A stretch of DNA of 64,000 nucleotides, taken from the NCBI RefSeq assembly GCF_014646335.1, contig NZ_BMNG01000029.1, positions 1-64,000 on the forward strand. The letters are read 5' to 3'. This document shows positions 24,038 to 32,787 of the stretch, piece by piece (position 1 is the first letter of the stretch; each line of letters starts with the position of its first letter). The DNA comes from Streptomyces lasiicapitis (GTDB taxonomy: Bacteria > Actinomycetota > Actinomycetes > Streptomycetales > Streptomycetaceae). The notes beneath the pieces are model-generated. The model was not told the origin of the DNA. It ran no database searches and worked only from the letters and a program-made list of their open reading frames with translations. The position numbers and the translations under genes were made by a program.

Positions 24038-25168
24038 TCAGTCACGCGGTGTGAGGGGGCGGCGTACGGCGAGCAGCGCCATGTCGTCCGTGGCGCCGCC
24101 GCCGGTGTGCCGGCGGACCTCGTCCACGAGGGTGGCGAGGAGCGCGTCGGGGCCGCTGGGTCCGGGGAAGATCCGGCCGCCGAGCCGGGTGGCGGGGTCG
24201 TAGAACTCACCGTGTTCGTCGCGGGCCTCGGAGAGCCCGTCCGTGTGCAGCAGCAGGGTGGTGCCGGGCGGGAACGGGGTCTCGTCGGCGCGGTCCGGCC
24301 AGGTGCCGAGGTCGCCCATGCCGAGCGGCAGCGCGTGCTCGGACGGCGTGAGCACGCACAGCCGCCCGTCGCCGCGCAGGAGCAGCGGCTCGGGGTGCCC
24401 GCGATTGATGATCCGTACGATGCCGTCGGCGCCGCGCGGGATCTCCGCGAGGACCGCCGTGGTGAACCCCTCGAAGGCGTCGAGCCCGTCGCGCCGCATG
24501 CCCTCGCGCGCGAGCGCCCGCTCCAGGCGCTGCGCCACCGCCTCCAGCGAGGCCTCCTGCTCGGCGGCCTCCCGGAAGGCACCGATCACGACGGCGACGG
24601 CGGACACCGCGCCCATTCCCTTTCCGCGTACGTCACCGACGACGAGCCGCACGCCGTGCGGGGTGTCCTGCACCGCGTACAGATCCCCGCCGATGAAGGC
24701 GTCGGCCTGCGCGGCCTCGTACCGCGCGGCGATGTCGAGGCCGCCGATGCGGGGGTCGGGCTGGGGCAGCACGGCCCGCTGGGTGGCCTCGGCGATGGAG
24801 CGCGCGGAGGCGAGGCGGGCGTCGCCGCGGCGCACCACGCGGTTGATGACGACGGCCAGGACGCCGACGGTCAGCATGGTCAGGAGCTCGGTGACGACCT
24901 GCACGTCGGCGCCGCCCACGCGGTGGGTCATCCGCAGGGTGAGCACGGCGGCACAGGACGCGGCGGCGACCGCCACGGTCGTACGCAGCCGGAAGAACGG
25001 CGCCGCGATCAGCGGGGCGGCGGCGAACAGCGGCGCCGCGGTGAACTCGGGCGGCGTGAGCGCGTCGAAGCAGACGCCTCCGATGAGGAGGAGCGGGGGC
25101 AGGACGCGGATCAGGGCACGTTCTCGGGGGAGGGTGCGTTCTCTGGGTACGGGGGATTGCTCGCGCAC
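24038..25168 (-). CDS. Membrane-anchored PP2C/SpoIIE-type serine phosphatase
   Basis: A protein phosphatase of about 376 residues. Three or four N-terminal hydrophobic segments (about residues 20-115; VLPPLLLIGGVCFDAL, AVVLTLRM..., LLTMLTVGVLAVVIN) are followed by a short helix. A SpoIIE domain then spans about 140-370, with metal motifs FIGGDLYAV, VGDVRGKG and LHTDGLSEARD and a final DDMALLAVR. It would dephosphorylate anti-anti-sigma proteins at the membrane. It lacks PAS or ATPase domains, unlike the phosphatase at 2398. The start is uncertain: GTG 25168 begins the conserved part, while the frame is open to 25540 through low-complexity sequence. Confidence 0.85.
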   Translation of the reverse strand: MREQSPVPRERTLPRERALIRVLPPLLLIGGVCFDALTPPEFTAAPLFAAAPLIAAPFFRLRTTVAVAAASCAAVLTLRMTHRVGGADVQVVTELLTMLTVGVLAVVINRVVRRGDARLASARSIAEATQRAVLPQPDPRIGGLDIAARYEAAQADAFIGGDLYAVQDTPHGVRLVVGDVRGKGMGAVSAVAVVIGAFREAAEQEASLEAVAQRLERALAREGMRRDGLDAFEGFTTAVLAEIPRGADGIVRIINRGHPEPLLLRGDGRLCVLTPSEHALPLGMGDLGTWPDRADETPFPPGTTLLLHTDGLSEARDEHGEFYDPATRLGGRIFPGPSGPDALLATLVDEVRRHTGGGATDDMALLAVRRPLTPRD

Positions 25169-25637
25169 GAGGGCCCGCGACTCACCGCCCGGATCCCCGT
25201 CCCCGTGCGCACCACCCGGCCCCCCACCACGCACAGCAACCACCACCGCTCCATTCGCCCCGCAGTCCCGTCGCACCGCGGTCCCGCCGCGGCCCGGCCG
25301 CGGTCCAGCCACGATCCGGCCGCGACCGGGCCGTAGCTCCGCCGCATCCGTGCCACGTCCGGCCGCGGTGCTCCCGCATCCGTGCCGCGTCGCCCACCCA
25401 GGCTTCCCGCAGCGGGGCCCCGGGGCGACCTGATGTGGGCCGAGTGGGTGAGCGATGGGCGCGCTGGGCCGCGCCCGGGTGCGTGGGGCCGCGCGGACCG
25501 GACGGCCGACGCCCCGGGCGCGAGCGGATTCACCGCACACGCGCCGGGGCGCCGACCGGGAGCGGTCAAGGAGCGGTCAGGCAGCCGCGTACAACACAGC
25601 GCCCCACCGCCCCCACTCACACCTCACACCTCACACC
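25169..25637. other. GC-rich intergenic region with short tandem repeat
   Basis: About 470 bases between two leftward genes. It is very rich in CCG/GGC runs, and no gene is evident. Near its right end the 8-base unit CTCACACC is repeated about three times (roughly 25617-25640), running into the stop codon of the MFS gene. Confidence 0.5.
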
Positions 25638-26906
25638 TCACCCAGCCCCACCCCCCACCACAGCCACCCGCCCCGCAAGCCGTCCCGACCTGCCCAGCGA
25701 GCGCAGCGCCACCGCGCAGCCCGCGCCGAGCACGGCGAGGACGAGCCACGGCACCGCGGGCAGCCCCCGGCTCTCCCCCACGTCGAGCAGCGCGCCCATC
25801 GCGAGGTTCCCCGCGGTGATGCCGATGCCGCAGACCGTGTTGTAGAGGCCGTAGTGCGTGGCCACCCACCGCTCGCCCGCGAGCGAGACGACGGTGTCCA
25901 TCTCGAAGGGGTAGAGCACGGCGTTCGCAGCGGCCAGCGCCGCCGCGCACAGCAGCAGCGCCGTGACACCCGCGTACCCAGGACCGCCCAGCGCGGGCGG
26001 CAGGAACGCGGCGCCCATCAGACCGAGCCCGGCGACCAGGCACTGCTCCCGCGTCCACGTCCGCCTGCACCAGTCGGTGATCCGCAACTGCCCGACGAGC
26101 GCGACGAGCCCCGACACCACGAACAGCCCGCTGGTCGCGACGGTCGTCGCCGTCCCTTCCCCGAGCAGCCGCTCCACCTCAAGGGGCAGCGCGAGGTACA
26201 CCTGGAACGACAGGACGTACGACCCGGTCATGGCGAGCGAGAACAGCCAGAACGGCCGGTTGCCGAACACGGCCCGCCACTGCCCGCGCCCCGCGCCCCC
26301 GGCGTCCCCGGCATCCGCGTCCTTGCTCCGCCGCACCGGCAGCCGCAGCACCTGCACCACCGAAAGGACCGCGAACAGGGCCGCCGCCACCGCGCAGGTG
26401 AGCTTGAAGTCCACGCCGGTCAGGGCGAGTCCGACGAGCGGGCCGACCAGGATGCCGGTCTGGTAGAAGACGTTGAACAGTGCGAACGCCTCCACCCGGC
26501 GCTCCGGCGTGCCCGCCTCCTCGGCGACGTACGCGCGTACCGCCGGATTGAACAGCGCCCCCGCGAGCCCGGTCGCCGCCGACGCCACGATCAGCACCGG
26601 CAGCGTCTGCGCGAAGGCGAGCGCCGCGAAGCCGCCGGTGCGCAGGGCGCAGCCGGCCACGATCATCGGCTTGTACCCGAGCCGGTCGGCGAGCGCGCCG
26701 CCGACCAGGAACATCCCCTGCTGGGAGAGGTTGCGTACGCCGAGCACCAGGCCCACCGCCCAGGCGGCGAGCCCGAGTTGGCCGGAGAGGTGTGCCGCGA
26801 GGTACGGCATCAGCATGTAGAAGCCGAGGTTGATGCTGAACTGGTTGACGAAGAGGAGCTGGACGGCGGGTTCGAAGGTGCGCGCGCGGGCCCAGACGCC
26901 GGTCAC
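25638..26906 (-). CDS. MFS transporter coupled to PLP-dependent enzyme gene
   Basis: A 422-residue 12-segment membrane transporter (QLLFVNQFSINLGFYMLMPY at the N terminus; loop motif GGALADRLGYKP at about residues 67-78; second half from about residue 215). Its GTG start overlaps the stop of the upstream PLP-enzyme gene (GTGA at 26903-26906), so the two are translationally coupled. The likely role is export of the amino-acid-like product or precursor of that enzyme. A longer open frame (to 28478) exists but overlaps the PLP-enzyme gene and is rejected. Confidence 0.88.
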   Translation of the reverse strand: MTGVWARARTFEPAVQLLFVNQFSINLGFYMLMPYLAAHLSGQLGLAAWAVGLVLGVRNLSQQGMFLVGGALADRLGYKPMIVAGCALRTGGFAALAFAQTLPVLIVASAATGLAGALFNPAVRAYVAEEAGTPERRVEAFALFNVFYQTGILVGPLVGLALTGVDFKLTCAVAAALFAVLSVVQVLRLPVRRSKDADAGDAGGAGRGQWRAVFGNRPFWLFSLAMTGSYVLSFQVYLALPLEVERLLGEGTATTVATSGLFVVSGLVALVGQLRITDWCRRTWTREQCLVAGLGLMGAAFLPPALGGPGYAGVTALLLCAAALAAANAVLYPFEMDTVVSLAGERWVATHYGLYNTVCGIGITAGNLAMGALLDVGESRGLPAVPWLVLAVLGAGCAVALRSLGRSGRLAGRVAVVGGGAG

Positions 26907-28087
26907 TGGACGGCGCCTTCGACGGGGGCGGCAACGGGGGCAACGACGGGAGCGGCGACGCCTGCGACAGGGGTGACCGTGTCTTCGACGGGAGCGGGGT
27001 GACCACCCGCGCCCACCGCGTCCCACCCCACCGAGAGCCCACGCCGCCCGGTCCGCCACCGGCTCCACTCCACGACCCCGTCGCCCGGCCCGGCCACCTC
27101 CCCAGGCTCGTCGGGAATCGCGCCGGCCCGCCCGAGCAGCCCGTGCGCACCGCAGTACTCGTCGTTGAACACCGTGTCGAAGTACCGCTGCGGCCCGTCC
27201 GGGAACACCGCCGCGATGCGCGTCCCGCGCGGCCGCGTGCGGGCCAGCCACTGCGAGACGAGCGCGACCGCGCCGACGCTCCAGCCGCCGGTGGCGAACT
27301 GCCGTTCCGCGAGCCGCCGCGCGGTGCGCACCGCCTCGGCGGGCCCCACCCAGTGGACCTCGTCGAACGCGGCGTGGTCGACGTTGCGCGGGTGGATCGA
27401 CGAGCCGAGCCCGCGCATGAGCCGGGGCCCGGCGGCGAGCCCGAAGATGGTCGAGGCGACGCTGTCGACGCCGACGAGTTCGAGTCCGGGCAGGGCGGTC
27501 GCACGCAGCGTCCGCGCGATCCCGGCGGAGTGCCCGCCCGTTCCGACCGCGCACACGAGCACGTCGAACTGCCCGATCTGCCGGACGAGTTCGGCTGCCA
27601 GGGGTTCGTACGCGGTCACGTTGTCGGGGTTGTGGTACTGGTTCGGGCACCACGCGCCCGCGAATTCCGGGCGCCGCATCAGCGCGGCGACCCGGTCCAC
27701 GCGGGCCTGCTGCCAGCCGCCCACGGTCCCGGGTTCGCGGACGCGGTGGACGCGGGCGCCGTGCGCGGTCAGCATCCGCTCCACGATGGGTTCGAGGCCG
27801 GGGTCGGTGACAATGTGCACGGGGTGGCCGTAGTGCACCCCGGCAAGCGCGAGGCCGAGGCCGAGGGTGCCGGAGGTCGACTCGACGATGGGCGCGCCGG
27901 GCCGCAACTCCCCGCGGGCGCGGGCGCGTTCGACCATGTGCAGGGCGGCACGGTCCTTGATGCCGCCGAAGTTGAAGCCTTCGAGCTTGGCCCAGTAGCC
28001 GCGGCCGCCCTCGGGCGAGGGAGCGTCGATCCAGAGCACGGGAGTGTTGCCCACGGCGGCCGCCGCGGGCTGAAGGTTGCCGATCAT
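26903..28087 (-). CDS. PLP-dependent cysteine synthase-family enzyme
   Basis: A 394-residue fold-type II PLP enzyme. The N terminus GNTPVLWID, the PLP lysine in GFNFGGIKDRAAL, the substrate-binding STSGTLGLGLA and the glycine-rich phosphate loop CAVGTGGHSAG are all visible. It resembles O-acetylserine sulfhydrylase and the diaminopropionate synthase-type enzymes, but the exact reaction cannot be told. The last 35 residues are a Val/Ala/Pro-rich repeat tail (VAPVVAPVAAPVEG) outside the fold. ATG 28087 has GAAGGA nine bases upstream. The coupled MFS gene suggests that a product is made and exported. Confidence 0.85.
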   Translation of the reverse strand: MIGNLQPAAAAVGNTPVLWIDAPSPEGGRGYWAKLEGFNFGGIKDRAALHMVERARARGELRPGAPIVESTSGTLGLGLALAGVHYGHPVHIVTDPGLEPIVERMLTAHGARVHRVREPGTVGGWQQARVDRVAALMRRPEFAGAWCPNQYHNPDNVTAYEPLAAELVRQIGQFDVLVCAVGTGGHSAGIARTLRATALPGLELVGVDSVASTIFGLAAGPRLMRGLGSSIHPRNVDHAAFDEVHWVGPAEAVRTARRLAERQFATGGWSVGAVALVSQWLARTRPRGTRIAAVFPDGPQRYFDTVFNDEYCGAHGLLGRAGAIPDEPGEVAGPGDGVVEWSRWRTGRRGLSVGWDAVGAGGHPAPVEDTVTPVAGVAAPVVAPVAAPVEGAVQ

Positions 28088-28161
28088 GCGGAGATGTCCT
28101 TCGGGTGCGTACGTGGATGGGGGGGTGGCATGGGAGTCCGCACCGGGACTCCGAGGCACCC

Positions 28162-28539
28162 TCAGTTCCGGTCCACCCCGATGGCGACGAGGAGTAGTTG
28201 GCCCGATGCTCCGCAACAGGGCCCGGCTCTCGGCGGCGCACACCCGCCGACCACGTCCGTCCCGGCGCCGGACGCCGGCCCGTCGGCCCATTCGCCGCCG
28301 CCCTTGCCGCCCGCCCCGTCGGGCCGCTCCCGGTCGACGGGCTGCGCGGCGAGCGCCGCGGGGTGCGCCGTTCCGGCGTGTTCGCCGTGGGCGGGGCCGG
28401 GGCAGCCGTGGTGGTGGACGGGCGGGGCGGCGGTGACGGAGTTCGCGGCGGCGAGCCCGTGCGGCCCGTGGCACACACCGGCGAACAACGCGCAGGTGGT
28501 GAGCAGCACCACCGACAGCACGTACCGCAGCCGACTCAT
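28162..28539 (-). CDS. Small secreted hypothetical protein (DUF6153-like)
   Basis: A 125-residue protein with an N-terminal hydrophobic segment (RYVLSVVLLTTCALFAGVC) followed by a His/Cys/Gly-rich region (HHHGCPGPAHGEH; later GGCAPPRAGPCCG). The layout resembles small actinobacterial DUF6153-type secreted proteins, possibly metal-binding. It is separated by 74 bases from the PLP-enzyme start. The function is unknown and the call rests on signal peptide, codon use and layout. The frame is open to 28650, but ATG 28539 puts the signal peptide at the N terminus. Confidence 0.55.
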   Translation of the reverse strand: MSRLRYVLSVVLLTTCALFAGVCHGPHGLAAANSVTAAPPVHHHGCPGPAHGEHAGTAHPAALAAQPVDRERPDGAGGKGGGEWADGPASGAGTDVVGGCAPPRAGPCCGASGQLLLVAIGVDRN

Positions 28540-28630
28540 AGTGATCACAAAGCTACGCAGGGCACGGGAGGCAGCGCAACAACATCTCAGACAGCCTCCG
28601 ACGAACGTCCGAGAAACGTCCGAGAAACGC

Positions 28631-28667
28631 CTGAGGCCCGGAATCATCAAGTGATTCCGGGCCTCAG
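28631..28667 (-). terminator. Terminator hairpin after tRNA-fMet
   Basis: A 16-base perfect stem (CTGAGGCCCGGAATCA and complement) with loop TCAAG lies 24 bases downstream of the leftward tRNA. Confidence 0.8.
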
Positions 28668-28690
28668 GGTTACTGCGACTACTTCTTCAG

Positions 28691-28764
28691 TAGCGGGGAC
28701 AGGATTTGAACCTGCGACCTCTGGGTTATGAGCCCAGCGAGCTACCGAGCTGCTCCACCCCGCG
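28691..28764 (-). tRNA. Initiator tRNA-Met (CAT)
   Basis: A complete cloverleaf on the minus strand with anticodon CAT in GGGCTCATAACCC. Initiator features are present: three consecutive G-C pairs at the base of the anticodon stem, and no Watson-Crick pair between positions 1 (C) and 72 (T). The T arm reads GGTTCAAATCC. CCA is not encoded. Confidence 0.93.
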
Positions 28765-28811
28765 TCGGTAAACTGAACAGTACGCCATGCGGGGCGCAGA
28801 AGGCGAATCGG

Positions 28812-30071
28812 TTAAACACTGTCCGCGTGGGTGAGCGTCTCCCAGGCGACGAACAGGTCGTCGGTGCCCTCGGGCCGCAGGTCGGCGGTGAGCCGCTGGG
28901 TCTCGGGCAACTGCATCCCGAGCCGCCCGCGCAGATGGTTGAAGGCGACTTCGGTGTCGGGCCCCAGGTCGCGCTGCACCTTGCCGCCGCAGAGCCAGCC
29001 GGGCACGGCGCTCCCCGACTGGTACCGGGAGTGGAACTCCAGGGCGGCCCGCAGCCGGTCCTTCTCCTCGCCGTACAGGTCGACGCCCTGATGCCAGGCG
29101 GTCTCCGCGATGTGCGCGGCGGCGGCGAGGGAGTAGCCGGCGTGCTTGAAGTTGCGGCAGGTCTCCTGGGAGAGCCCGTCGGCGAAGGTCTTCTGCCCGA
29201 ACCAGTACTTCTGGAGCTGCGCGGCGGTGGTGATGTCGCTGCCCGCGGGCGACACCGGCAACTCCCCGTCCGACTCCATATAGAAATAGGCGGGCACGCG
29301 TGCACGGAAATGCCGCACGGCCCGCTCGAACGCCTCGTGATCGTCGAGAAACACCGCCATCGCGATCGTGGCGTCGGCCATCACCAGGTCCCAGTTGCCG
29401 TTGGAGTCGGTTGATCCGTCCCGGACTTGGGGCAGATAGGCGTTGCGCAGCATCCGCGAGAACCGCAGCAGCTCGCCGTCGCTCCACCCGTCGTACGTGT
29501 ACCGCACGGCCTCCGCGGCGCGCGCCCAGGAAGAGGCGGCCCAGGCGGTCTGGAGCCCGGCGTTGGCCTCCGTGTGCCGGGTGAGGACGCGGGCCCAGGC
29601 GTCCATGATCTGCAGCGCCTTCACGGCGTGGGCGCGGTCGCCGGTGATGTTGTAGAGCAGTGCCTGCGTGTACGCGGCCAGCGCGTCCTCGCGCTCCTCC
29701 ACGCAGCCCTTCCCGGCCGCCGTGCCGGCCGGACAGGCGACGACGGCGGAGGGCTTGGCGACGTAGTCGTACGAGGCGTACTTGCTGCCCTGCATCTGCC
29801 GGAACGCCGCGAACCACGGCTCCTCACGCGCGGCGACGTGCTTACGCGCCCGCACGAGCTGCTCCTTGCTGACGAGCACGCCGGGATGTGTGAACGGCAG
29901 ATCGGACGCCCGCGCCCGCTTGGCCGCCCGGTCGTCCCCACCGCCCCCACCACACCCGACGGCGCCGAACCCCAGCGCGAGCACGAGCACCAGGGCGACC
30001 ACTGGCGCGAACACCGGGCGGCCCACGCCACGTACGGAAACTCCCCCACGCCCACCGGCCCCAGCTGCCAT
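28812..30071 (-). CDS. Alginate-lyase-fold lipoprotein
   Basis: A 419-residue exported protein. The N terminus is hydrophobic and ends in a lipobox-like FGAVGCGGGG, so it is probably lipid-anchored outside the membrane. The mature part is an alpha/alpha toroid of the alginate lyase family (Pfam PF05426). It has FTHPGVLVSKEQL, the NWDLVMADATIAMAVFLDD region with NxxL, and NFKHAGYSLAAAAHIAETAWHQG. Bacterial members degrade or modify uronic-acid polysaccharides; a role on the cell's own glycan is possible. ATG 30071 has GGAGG six bases before it. It is divergent from the SSI gene. Confidence 0.8.
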   Translation of the reverse strand: MAAGAGGRGGVSVRGVGRPVFAPVVALVLVLALGFGAVGCGGGGGDDRAAKRARASDLPFTHPGVLVSKEQLVRARKHVAAREEPWFAAFRQMQGSKYASYDYVAKPSAVVACPAGTAAGKGCVEEREDALAAYTQALLYNITGDRAHAVKALQIMDAWARVLTRHTEANAGLQTAWAASSWARAAEAVRYTYDGWSDGELLRFSRMLRNAYLPQVRDGSTDSNGNWDLVMADATIAMAVFLDDHEAFERAVRHFRARVPAYFYMESDGELPVSPAGSDITTAAQLQKYWFGQKTFADGLSQETCRNFKHAGYSLAAAAHIAETAWHQGVDLYGEEKDRLRAALEFHSRYQSGSAVPGWLCGGKVQRDLGPDTEVAFNHLRGRLGMQLPETQRLTADLRPEGTDDLFVAWETLTHADSV

Positions 30072-30211
30072 GCCGCACCTCCACTGGCAGCGTGCGGGCA
30101 CCCCGCCGCGGCCGCAGGCTCAACTGGTCCGATCGGGTGACCCCACCGACGTCGCCCGCCCCTCACACAGACCCTCGTACCCCGAACCCACTCCCCTTCG
30201 TTGAACCACCC

Positions 30212-30685
30212 ATGAAGCCCACGAAGACCGTCGCGAAGATCGCAGCCACCCTGCTGGCCCTCGGCACGACCGCCGTCCTGACGGGCACCGCGCAGGCATC
30301 CGCCCCCACCACCCCGGAACAATCACGAGCCACTCCGGAACAAGCACGGGCCACCCCGGAACAAGCACGCGCGGCCGCGGGCCGCACCGACCTGCGCCTG
30401 ACCCTGACCCACCCGGAGACCGACACCACCCCCGCCCGCACGACGACCCTCAAGTGCGGCCCCACAGGCGGCACCCACCCGTCCGCCCGCTCCGCGTGCG
30501 CGGAACTGGCCGCCCGCCGGGGCACCATCGAACAACCGCCCGCAGGCGGGGTCTGCACCATGGTCTACGCCCCGGTGCTCGCCGAGGCGACCGGCACGTA
30601 CGACGGCCGCCGGGTCAGCTTCAAGAAGCAGTACGGCAACGACTGCGAACTGCACCAGCACACCGGGGTGGTCTTCGAGTTCTGA
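30212..30685 (+). CDS. Subtilisin inhibitor (SSI) family protein
   Basis: A 157-residue secreted protease inhibitor. A signal peptide occupies about residues 1-30 (VAKIAATLLALGTTAVLTGTAQA). A spacer follows with three near-copies of the seven-residue unit SRATPEQ/ARATPEQ. The SSI domain then follows, with disulfide cysteines in LKCGPTGG, SACAEL, GGVCTMVYAP and GNDCEL. The reactive bond is expected at Met-Val in CTMVY, which gives subtilisin-like specificity. SSI proteins in Streptomyces control extracellular proteases around aerial growth. ATG 30212 is the only sensible start. It is divergent from the alginate-lyase-like gene. Confidence 0.88.
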   Translation: MKPTKTVAKIAATLLALGTTAVLTGTAQASAPTTPEQSRATPEQARATPEQARAAAGRTDLRLTLTHPETDTTPARTTTLKCGPTGGTHPSARSACAELAARRGTIEQPPAGGVCTMVYAPVLAEATGTYDGRRVSFKKQYGNDCELHQHTGVVFEF

Positions 30686-30715
30686 CGCGCGAACGCCCGG
30701 ACCCTGCGGCGGTGC

Positions 30716-31141
30716 TCAGTGAGGCAGGCGCATCGTGAGGGCGACGGTCGTGCCGTTGGTGTCCGCGGAGATGGTGAGGTGGTCGGTGATGAGGGTGGCG
30801 ATCCACAGGCCGTGCCCTGCCGTGTGGTCGTCGATGCCGGGGGCCAGGGGCGGGATGGCGTCGGCGGTGAAGCCGGGTCCTGAGTCGTGGATGTGGCATT
30901 CCAGGTGGCCGTCGGCGCGCTGGAGGGTCAGGGTGCCGCCGCCGCCCGCGTGCTCGATGGCGTTGGTGGCGACCGCGTCGACGGCCACGACGAACTCGCC
31001 GCGGCGTGGTTCGGGCAGCCCCTCGCGGTGGGCGTACTGGTCGACGAGCATGCGCAGTCGGGGCAGGTCGCCCTGGGTGAAGGGGCATTCGAGGAGGGGG
31101 GCGGCGGGCTGGTCGCCGGAGGCGGAGGCGGGGGCCGGCAT
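30716..31141 (-). CDS. RsbW-like anti-sigma ATPase/kinase
   Basis: A 141-residue GHKL ATPase-like protein. The N-box reads VDAVATNAIEHAG (about residues 52-64), the G1 box HDSGPGF, and the G2 region TAGHGLWIATLI. Such stand-alone domains act as serine kinases and anti-sigma factors that phosphorylate STAS anti-anti-sigma proteins. Its ATG overlaps the stop of the upstream MEDS-STAS gene (TGATG at 31139-31143), so the two proteins are probably made together and interact. Confidence 0.88.
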   Translation of the reverse strand: MPAPASASGDQPAAPLLECPFTQGDLPRLRMLVDQYAHREGLPEPRRGEFVVAVDAVATNAIEHAGGGGTLTLQRADGHLECHIHDSGPGFTADAIPPLAPGIDDHTAGHGLWIATLITDHLTISADTNGTTVALTMRLPH

Positions 31142-32025
31142 CAGCGGCTCACCTCGCTGACACGCAGGCCGGGCAGGGGGCCGACGTCGACCCGGCGCAG
31201 TATGCGCGCCACCGTCGGCTGGCAGCGCACCTCGATCCGGTCGTGCGTGGCGGACCCGGCGAGCCGGAGCAGGTCCATCGTGCAGGCGACGCTGAGGAAG
31301 CTGAGCCGGGACAGGTCCACCGTCAGCCGCCCGGCGTCCGCGCTGCGTGCGAGACCTTCGCGCAGGGCGGCGACGAACTGCTCCCGGGTGGAGATGTCCG
31401 CCTCGCCGGCCAGCCGCACGGCGTCGTCCGTGTGCTCCGTGTGCAGGGCTCCGAGGTGCGGCAGCAGCCGGCACGGGTGCGCCCGGTGCATGGCGGTGAG
31501 GACCTCGGGGGCGAACCAGCGGCTGTCGTACGCGCAGATCTCGGTGTACGGGCGGCCGCTGAACAGGTGCTCGGCGTGGGACTCCCGGTACATCATCGTC
31601 GCGACATCGGCGTCCAGGTCCGCGACCCAGTGCATGTCGATGTACGTGCGCAGCCCCCGGTAGCCATCTGCCAGGGCCCGGTCGGTCTCCTCCTCGATGC
31701 GCTGCCACTGCCGTTCGGGAGTGAAGGTGCGCGCGGGATGGATCAGCGCGCGCATGCTGCTGACCACCAGCTGCCCGCGATCACGGGCGGCGCCGAGGAG
31801 CGGCCCCGGCACGTCGAGCCGGTCCCACACCTCGTCCTCGGCCAGCTGCGGGGCGGCGAAGACCATCACCCGCTCGCGCTTGGCCAGCCCCGCCCACGCG
31901 AACCCGGCCACCACGTCGCGGCCCGCGTCGTCATCGTCGTACCCGACGAAGGCGTGGTCACCCGCCCGCAGTTGCTGCACCGGGATCGTCCCGGCGGATG
32001 CCGCGTCGTCAGCAGCGGCCATCAC
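31141..32025 (-). CDS. MEDS-domain sensor with STAS domain
   Basis: A 294-residue regulator. A MEDS domain (about residues 18-175; GDHAFVGYDDDDAGRDVVAGF, MHWVADLDADVATMMYRES), found in methanogen/methylotroph and actinobacterial sensors, is joined to a C-terminal STAS domain (about 195-290; LTVDLSRLSFLSVACTMDLL). The phosphorylatable Ser/Thr would be in LSFLSVAC. It is probably the anti-anti-sigma partner of the coupled ATPase. It starts ATGATG at 32025. The signal and the sigma factor are unknown. Confidence 0.85.
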   Translation of the reverse strand: MMAAADDAASAGTIPVQQLRAGDHAFVGYDDDDAGRDVVAGFAWAGLAKRERVMVFAAPQLAEDEVWDRLDVPGPLLGAARDRGQLVVSSMRALIHPARTFTPERQWQRIEEETDRALADGYRGLRTYIDMHWVADLDADVATMMYRESHAEHLFSGRPYTEICAYDSRWFAPEVLTAMHRAHPCRLLPHLGALHTEHTDDAVRLAGEADISTREQFVAALREGLARSADAGRLTVDLSRLSFLSVACTMDLLRLAGSATHDRIEVRCQPTVARILRRVDVGPLPGLRVSEVSR

Positions 32026-32185
32026 TCACCCCCATGGCACGTGGGCCGTCCACGGCCCCACACGCTAGCGATCCGCCCCGCGCGGCGAGGGCTCCTGCCG
32101 ATAGCCGCACTCAGGCGCCCGGATCGCCACCGGTAATGACCGGCCGAGCCCGAAGATGCACGAACTCCGCCCACCGCCCGGCCCC

Positions 32186-32245
32186 GTGAACTCCCCGCTC
32201 GGGCTCGTCAACTCCCTGCTCGGGCTCGTGAACTTCCCTCACCCC
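32186..32245. repeat. 21-base tandem repeat, two and a half copies
   Basis: The unit GTGAACTCCCCGCTCGGGCTC recurs with one or two changes at 32207 and, partly, 32228, just beyond the cupin stop codon. It is intergenic and probably arose by slippage. Confidence 0.8.
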
Positions 32246-32544
32246 TCACGCACTTCCACGATCACCAGAGTGCCCGCGCTGCCCGCCCTGACGGCATGCC
32301 GCGCCCCCGCCGGCACCACGGCCATCTCCCCCGCCCCCACCGACACCTCGGCACCGTCCACGGTCAGCTCCATCCGGCCGTCGAGGACGAGCAGCGCCTC
32401 AGCGGCCCCGTGCGCCTCCTCCTCGACCGGCATCTCGTCCATCCGGAGCACCTTGACGCAGGCCGTCCCCACCTCACCCAACACCCGCGAACTCCAAGCC
32501 TCCGGCAGCCCGGCCGCCGCCCGGAACAGGTCGACCACAGTCAT
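32239..32544 (-). CDS. Small cupin-domain protein
   Basis: A 101-residue single-domain cupin (double-stranded beta helix). Motif 1 is weak (HGAAEALLVLDGRMELTVDG) and motif 2 is VGAGEMAVVPAGARHAV, with a metal-binding His. The role is unknown; small cupins are often isomerases, dioxygenases or sugar-binding regulators. It stands alone between the MEDS operon and tRNA-Lys. Confidence 0.8.
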   Translation of the reverse strand: MTVVDLFRAAAGLPEAWSSRVLGEVGTACVKVLRMDEMPVEEEAHGAAEALLVLDGRMELTVDGAEVSVGAGEMAVVPAGARHAVRAGSAGTLVIVEVREG

Positions 32545-32712
32545 GGCACGCCTCCCGACGGACCCCTCCAGACATGCCGAAGGAGGGCCCGTACATCGCG
32601 ATCAATGGATGCCCGAAAGCTATCTGGCCTGGGGAAACAAGTGGTCGACCGTTGGGTAAAGCCTCACGGCGAGCGAGCGGCACTCAGACACCCGTCCGGC
32701 CCGCCAACGCGA

Positions 32713-32747
32713 CAGCGCCCCACCCGGCCGAACCGAGTGGGGCGCTG
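32713..32747 (-). terminator. Terminator hairpin after tRNA-Lys
   Basis: An 11-base perfect stem (CAGCGCCCCAC/GTGGGGCGCTG) with a 13-base loop lies about 40 bases downstream of the leftward tRNA gene. Confidence 0.7.
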
Positions 32748-32787
32748 AAGAGCAGGTCAGCGAGACTTTCCGCCAACCTGCCGGAGG

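Noticed and set aside
26907..28478. Upstream extension of the MFS frame at 25638
   Set aside because: It overlaps the PLP-enzyme gene in another frame, and the MFS family begins at GTG 26906.
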